A DNA stretch of 64,000 nucleotides from contig OU696580.1 in the NCBI GenBank assembly GCA_916048095.2, positions 6,759,108-6,823,107 of the forward strand. Direction: 5' to 3'. Positions 41,671 to 49,100 of the stretch are shown one piece after another. The position numbers and the translations under genes were made by a program. Source of the stretch: Sacculina carcini. Lineage: Eukaryota; Arthropoda; Thecostraca; Sacculinidae. The notes below the pieces were generated by a model. It did no database searches, was not told the DNA's origin, and was given only the letters and a program-made list of their open reading frames with translations. Position 1 is the stretch's first letter; each line of letters opens with the position of its first letter.

Positions 41671-44600
41671 CCTCTCTCTCTCCCTCTCTCTCTCTCTCTA
41701 TCTCTCTCTGTATGTGAGACAGTTTGAGGATTCGTTGGCTGCTCGTGTGGCGGCTGCCGGCGGTGTATTATCACAGCCTGGCTCCTGGTCCTCATCGGCA
41801 TCGTCTTCCAGAGCCAAACCACCTGCTGGAACCGCTTCTGGTACTGGTACTGGTACTCGGCGCTCGTTCAAGGCGTCCACTCCGGCCACAGACATTGCTC
41901 TACCTGTCCACCAACTACAAACTCTACACGGTCTGTATGTGTGTGTGTGTGTGCTTGGCTGTGTTCGTGTCTGTGTATTTATTTTTTTACAAACAAATAT
42001 ATTTACAAATCATGTACACATATTTACAATACTACAATACAATGGAGGCGGCGTTGCCACGAATGACCAGGCTTATTCGCTGCCGAAGCCAGACCCGTGT
42101 ATGTGTGTGTGTCTACGTATTTGTGTGCGTGTTTGTGTATATGTGTGTGTTTTGTGTGCTTGTGTGTGTCTATGTATTTGTGGGTGTTTGTGTATGTGTT
42201 TTTTATGTGTTTGTGTGTGTGTGTGCCCTTGTGTGTCTATGTATTTGTGTTCCTTGGTGTTTGTGCGTGTGTGTGGTCATTTCTGTGCTCCTTAGTGCGT
42301 GTGTCTGTATTTGTGTGTGTGTGTCTGTATTTGTGTGTGTGTGTGTACTCGTCTATGTGTGTTTGTGTGTATTTGTATATGTTTGTGTGTGTGTTTATTT
42401 GTATGCTAGTGTTTGTATGTGTGTGTGTGTGTGTTTTATCTATTTGTGTGTGTGTGTGGGCTTGAATATTCTCGTGTGCTTATCTTAGTGTGTATATACC
42501 TCGTGTGTGTGTGTGTGTGTGTGTGTGTCTGTGTGAGTGCTTGTATGTATGTCGTGTGTGTGTACGTCGTGTGTCCGCATGTGATGTAGAGAATATGGAA
42601 CCGTTTGAGAGATCTTTGGCAGCTATGGACTCGCTGGTCGACGATCCTTCCAACATCACTTCGGAAACACGCCGTCAACAACAACAACAGCATGATATTC
42701 AACAAGATCAACAAATCGAACAAACCGCTGGCCTAATGGAAATGTCTGTTGTGCCTGTGCTCGACAGGTTGGGTGTTCTGTTTTGTTCCCATATTTCCTA
42801 TCATCATTTGCCATTTTGAGGGTGCCGCCAAAATTCAGGGGAAAATGGCATATTTGTATTATACTACCATTTTTTGTAATAGCAGGATCAGTGTAGAGAA
42901 AATTGTCATATCTATGTATAAGGTGTTGTTACACCGATACAAAATGTCGAAATTAAAACAAAATATAATAAAAACAACGGATATTTTAAATATATATTTC
43001 CTTATAAGGATGCCGGGAACTTTTGAAAGGCTTGCCAATGGTGCCGCAAGCTAGAAATGGTTGGGAACCACTGGTCTAATTGAACGACACTACGGGGGAA
43101 GGTTTGTAAAATAGAACTGCATGCCGCTCAAATAGGCATTTTTCGTAGTACAGTGAAACATCCATATATGCCGCATCGATGAGGCGCGATAATGTCTTGG
43201 AACCCAAATTTTCAGCTTTCTATTTAAAAATAGAAATATATGATATAATTTGTGTAAATAGTTTTATTTATTTGTCCTTTATTTCACTACTAGACACGTA
43301 AATTCTGTATTATCCTCGCGTACTACGAGGGTCAAGACAATATACAATCAAATCGCTATATAAAGCACAAATCAGATACAACGCGGTTGAATTTGTTGTA
43401 CCTCAACTAGCGCCTTATATCGATATTTCACTGTGTGTGTGTGTGTGTGTGTTACATGCAGGCCTGATATTCTGGAGACTCCTAGTCAAGGTGTGCTAGC
43501 ACAAGAGGCTCGTCGTCCTGTGAGAAGACCTCGTCTTCCTCCTGATGGTGATGTCACTCTGGATCAGGTAGCGTCTGCGTGCAACTCTCTTTGACTGTGT
43601 TTGTGTGTGTGTGTGTGTGTGTGCTTGTGTGTGTGTGTGTGTGTGTGTCAGCGTGTGTGCTGGTGTGGCAGTGTCAGTATGTTTGTGTTGGTGTGTCAGT
43701 GTCAGCGTGTGTGTGTGTGGGTGTGACAGTGTCAGTATGTGTGTGTGTTGGTGTCAGTATGTGTGTGTGTCAGTGTGTGAGTATCAGTATATGTGTGTGC
43801 TGGTGTGGCAGTGTCAGTATGTTGGTGTGTCAGTGTCAGTATGTGTGTGTATGTCAGTGTGTGAGTGTGTCAGTGTCAGCGTGTGTGTGTGTGTGTTTGT
43901 ATCTGTGTGTATGTGTTTGCATGTGTCAGCGTGTGTGTGTGTGTGTATGTGTGAGTGTCAGTATGTGTATCAATATGTATGTGAGTGTGTGTATGTGTGT
44001 GTTTGCACCTGACATATCATAACTTGTTGGAACGTTCATTTTCTCGGCTTATACGGATAAATAAACTCCGACACCCAAATCTATATAGATTTGTGCTGCT
44101 TTCTTCAGCCTGTTCTTGCGGATGCACCCCTGGAGTCGGCGGCAGCTGATTCTGACGCTCGGCGACGTCTGGCCACTTCACAATCGTCCTCGTCGTTCGA
44201 GTTGGCGTCACTACGTTCTTCTCAAGTGTCGGCTACGCAGCGAGGAGGTCGACGAGCAAGACGTCGACGGCTGCTGGTCGATCGAGACACAGAAATATCT
44301 CGTCAACTCACACGTACACGCATTGAACAACAAGCGCGCGACACGCTACGAGCTCAGGTGTTTTTCTCATTAAACTCTATCGTAAATCATCCTATAATTA
44401 GATCTGGGACATATACTCTGAGAATTATCATTGTGTAATTGAGAGAATCAATTAAGAATCAACTGAGAATCTATCATTGTGTAATTGTATTATCAGCAGA
44501 TTATATCTTCTGTTATTCTATAATTCTGTCATATATTGTCATCATCAGTAATTTCTATTGTGGCTTGAATATTACGGTATGCGTGAGTGTATTTGTGATT

Positions 44601-46143
44601 TTCGAGCTGTGTGTATGTGTTTGCGTGTCTGTATTTATGTGTATGTGTGTCTGTCTCTCTGTGTATGTGTGTGTGTGTCCGTGTGTCTGTGTGTATATAT
44701 GTGTATGTGCATATGTCTGTGTGTTCTTAGACACTAGAGATGTATATATGTATGTGTACATATGCCTGTGCGTTTGTGTGTGTATGTCTGTGTTTACGTA
44801 TGTGTGTCTGTTTGTGTGTGTGTGTGTGTCTGTGTGTGATTGTATGTTTGTGCAGAGTGCTCTGGAGGACAATATAGTGGCGTCTAGATGGCGTGCAGTG
44901 CCTGCTTCTGTGTTGTTTGCCGCGCCGGGCAGAAGACCTGCCGCCGCCCACGCTCTCACGCGTCTGTTTCAACGTCATTGTCGCTTGTCGGCCCAGCAGC
45001 AAGATGTTGATGAACCGACACAACACTGGCTACATCCGCCCACGCTGCTGGTAACTAGCCATCTCCACACCTCAACCCCATCTCCAACTAACCCGTAAAC
45101 AGTTAAAGGTTAAAGATATCAAGTGACAGCTGCTACACGGGAAGAAGTCGAAGCTTATGAACACACACACAGGTGTGTCCCGTGCAGCTCGCTGCCACCG
45201 CAGAACCGACCCTCTCCACGCTATGACGCCACAAGGACGTAAGACGTATTAGAAAGGGCCATCTCCCCAGAGTGCACAACACAACACATGACTGATATCT
45301 GGTACCATCATTTACTGCTGGGTGGACAGGGGATGTTGGATTATCGAATTCGCCCAATGAAATTCTTCTCCACCGAGATTCGAACCACGGACCTCCCGCT
45401 TGTGAGGCGGGTGTGCTAACCACTACACCACGGAGTCCAACAAATCACACATACTTTTTTTCTCTCTCACACACACACACACACGTTGGTGTGTTTGTTT
45501 CTTTCTTTGCTATGTGTGTGTGTGTGTGTGTTTGTATGCTATATGTTTGTGTGTGTGTGTGTGTGTTTGTATGCTATATGTTTGTGTGTGTGTCAGGATC
45601 CCAGTGCGGTGGAGACTCAGAGGGCGGCATCCAACGAACAACTCATGTCATTTCCTGATGTACCCAGCTTCTCTGAACGGTAACAAAACACACACACAGA
45701 TACACTGACACACTGACACACACACTGACACACAAACACCCACACACACACACAGACAGACATACAGAAATGCCAGCCTAAAGACAAAGTCCGTTCACTT
45801 TTCATCTTGTGTGTGTGCGTGTGTGTGTGTGTGTGTTCATACGTTCCTATGTTTATTTGTCAACACATCATTTATACAGGCAATTCACACGATAACAAAA
45901 CAATTTTGACTATGCCCTTTAAGCCTGGGGCTTCTTTTGGGCATATGGATTTTAGCTAATTCAGTGTTCAGTAATGCATGTTATAACACGTTGACAACAC
46001 GATGCTTACATGCAATGACAAAATACGAAATATGTAAGCATAAATTTTAAAAAGCAGTATTAAAAAGTGGTTTCGGTCATTCACTAAAATATTCGTTCCT
46101 TTATTGAGCCTCATTATTTTGCGCTTCATCACTGCTCAATCCG

Positions 46144-46181
<38 letters not shown>

Positions 46182-49100
46182 ATGTGTATATACGACAGTG
46201 CCAGCTTGTCGGAGCAAGCTAATTCGGGTCTTATTGAATTGTCCAGTACCAGACTGGGCACCATTCGTGGTATCAAATCCCTCCTCTCCTATCCTCTCCT
46301 TTCTCACTCTCTTATCCTCTCCTCATCTCTGCGTGTTTTTTTTCTAGCAGTGTGATATTATATTTTCATTATTATCATTATTATTATGATTCATTACTAG
46401 GGCTGTCAAAAAAGTAACCTAAAAACCAGAAAAAAGTAACTTTATTTTCGAGAAAAAGTAACCTAAAAAAGTAACCTAAAATAACCTATGAGTTGTAATG
46501 TTATTATTACTTTTGCATCGCTTTATCACATGTTTATCACGCCTTTGCTGATTAGTGCGCTATATCAAATACACGGTTTGTTTGTTGTTTGTTTGTGAAC
46601 ATAAAAAGTAACCTAATAACCTATAAAAAGTAACCTAAAATAACCTAACCTTCGTAAAAATAACCTTCAAAAAAGGTCAACTTCTGTTTGCAGTTCTGAA
46701 GGAAGAAAATACACCAGTCCTTCTTTTCTATCCTCTTTCCGAGTTGGTACTATTTTTCTATCCTCTCTCCGATCTGGTACCATTTTTACAACAATCCACC
46801 AAAAGTCTCTTAATATTATTTGGTTAACATCGCAAAAAGGAGCATAACCATCAAAATGCAATTTAAAGTGGAAAGCTAATACAAATGCGAAATACACTAC
46901 TTGCTAATGTAATTATTTTTAGTAATGGTCGCAATAATGTTCTTTATATTCTTTCAATGAACCTTGTTATCAAATAGAACGTACTACAGCTTGCATTTTA
47001 GTGTGAGCCTAAACACTACAAGCATATGTAGCAGCCTGTGCTCACTGTCTTATAAATGTCAAACGTGGGAAAATGGCGCTATATCACGCCCTGAAAATCA
47101 CGTGTTAATTCCTGTTCAAGTAAATGCGTACTGTCAAGTGCTACAGTGCAGTATCTGGTATAGAGAGCTCACACATCGTACTATACCACGCTCCATACAT
47201 CTCACGACACCCTTCGGTTCGTGGACATTTCCTAAAATGGAATGACGCTATCCTGTGTACCGAAAAACGTATAAATATCGAGTAGCACAGATATTAAGGT
47301 GCATATCAATTGCTAAATCCTAACAGCAGCAACTTTGACATTTCTTGATCTTCAGACCTTATATTCCATCTCTTTTCCTATTTTATCCTCATATATACAG
47401 TTTTTGTGCCTCTTATCTGCAAAAAGTCACCAAACTTCGTGGTAAAATTACCTAATAACCAGAAAAGTAACAAAAGGTAACCTGACGATAAAAAAGTAAC
47501 CTAAAAGCAAAAAAAGTAACCTAACGATGAAAAAGTAACTTTTGGTAACCTAATAACTTTTTAAATAATTATCGTACACAACTTTTTCATGCAGTTTTAG
47601 GTAGCTTATGAAAAAGTGACCTTTAGGTGAAAAAGTAACTTTATTAACTTTTGGCAGCCCTATTCATTACAGATAAATCCAGTAGCATATGAGGGAAGAG
47701 TGCAAGTGCACTATTACCACCCTGTGCGGTGGCCCCATGTACTGGAAGCTAACCAAAAGATGTAGAGAGAAAGAGAGTTTGAAAAGTAAAGCTACTAATC
47801 AGGAAAATGAAAGCTAATTAAGAAGCAAAAGAAATAAATGATGAATCAAACGGAATTATCAATTATTAAGACTAAATAAAAGACTCACACACACGCCAAG
47901 ATATATTCAAGCGCTGTTTATTGCGCTTGAATTTGGAACGTGGCGCTTCTGAGTTCCATTCCCAGACTGTGCTGGGATTTGACACATATTACTCTGATAT
48001 ACATCCACTTCTGTTCGGTCATTCAGCAGACGATGTCAGATGTCTGTCATTAATTGCTAATTATACTTCACCCGATCATGCACTTTACATCTTCGTTGAT
48101 GGAGAGGATTTATTTGATTAATTTGGGCGTCCTTTTGTTTTTTTGTAATGAATATTTTTCATGAGTATATATTTTGTATTCGTTTGTACATTTTGAATTA
48201 AAAAAAAATTCTTGGTTTTATTGTCAAAAAGGGAGTATTTTTCTCCTAAATTTCTTTAACGAAAAACAATGTAATTTTGAATAATTCAACGTAATAATTA
48301 TTTATTTAATATGAAAAATTATTTAACAGAGGGAGTTGAACGTGATGCGCAATTGGCGGTCGATTTCGGTCGTCATGACAACGACTGCAGCAATTTGATT
48401 GGCGGAGCCGTGGCTTTGCCCGCCGACATTGACCAATCAGCGGCCGCCATTGAATCGGTCAACCAATCAGCGGCCGCTATTGCATCGGCCAACCAATCAG
48501 CGGCCGTTCCAGCACCGATCCTAGCGCCATCTTTTGAGAGTTAGTTGAATTATTATATATAGCTTACTTATTTGTATGTTTTTGTACATTCTAGCTTTTA
48601 ATTTCAAGTGTATAAATTGTTGTGTATTTTTATTTTGTCGCTCTCAACCTTTTTCACTTTTATTCATTTGTTTTTCTTCTTGATGTTTCAGATGTCGGTG
48701 CTGAAGAGCAGCAATTTCAGGCGCAATATCAACTGCCTTCCAGTCCCAGGTGACATCATACCATGAGTGACGTCATATTATGAGTGACGTCACCAGAGCT
48801 TGTATTTTAACCTGCTGTACCGTGTCTGACATGGTCGCAGCTGATTTTGACCTTATATGAACAGATAAATTATATTTTGCTACCAATCTTTGATAATTAA
48901 AATTGATAATAATGATAATTGTCTAATTGCTATCAACGAAATGCGAATATTCAATATTATGTCTTTTCCAGTAAATTCCAACCACATTTGTAAATTGTTT
49001 ATTTATATTAATTTCGATAACTTGTATGTGAATAATAATTCCGTGAATGTTGCTTTTGGGTTTTGCGTTTTATACATTTCATTTGTACGTGTTTGTGTGT

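Noticed and set aside
40411..44022. Cys/Val-rich plus-strand frames
   Set aside because: They are translated imperfect (GT)n repeats. Only the REC8 exon parts embedded in them are real.
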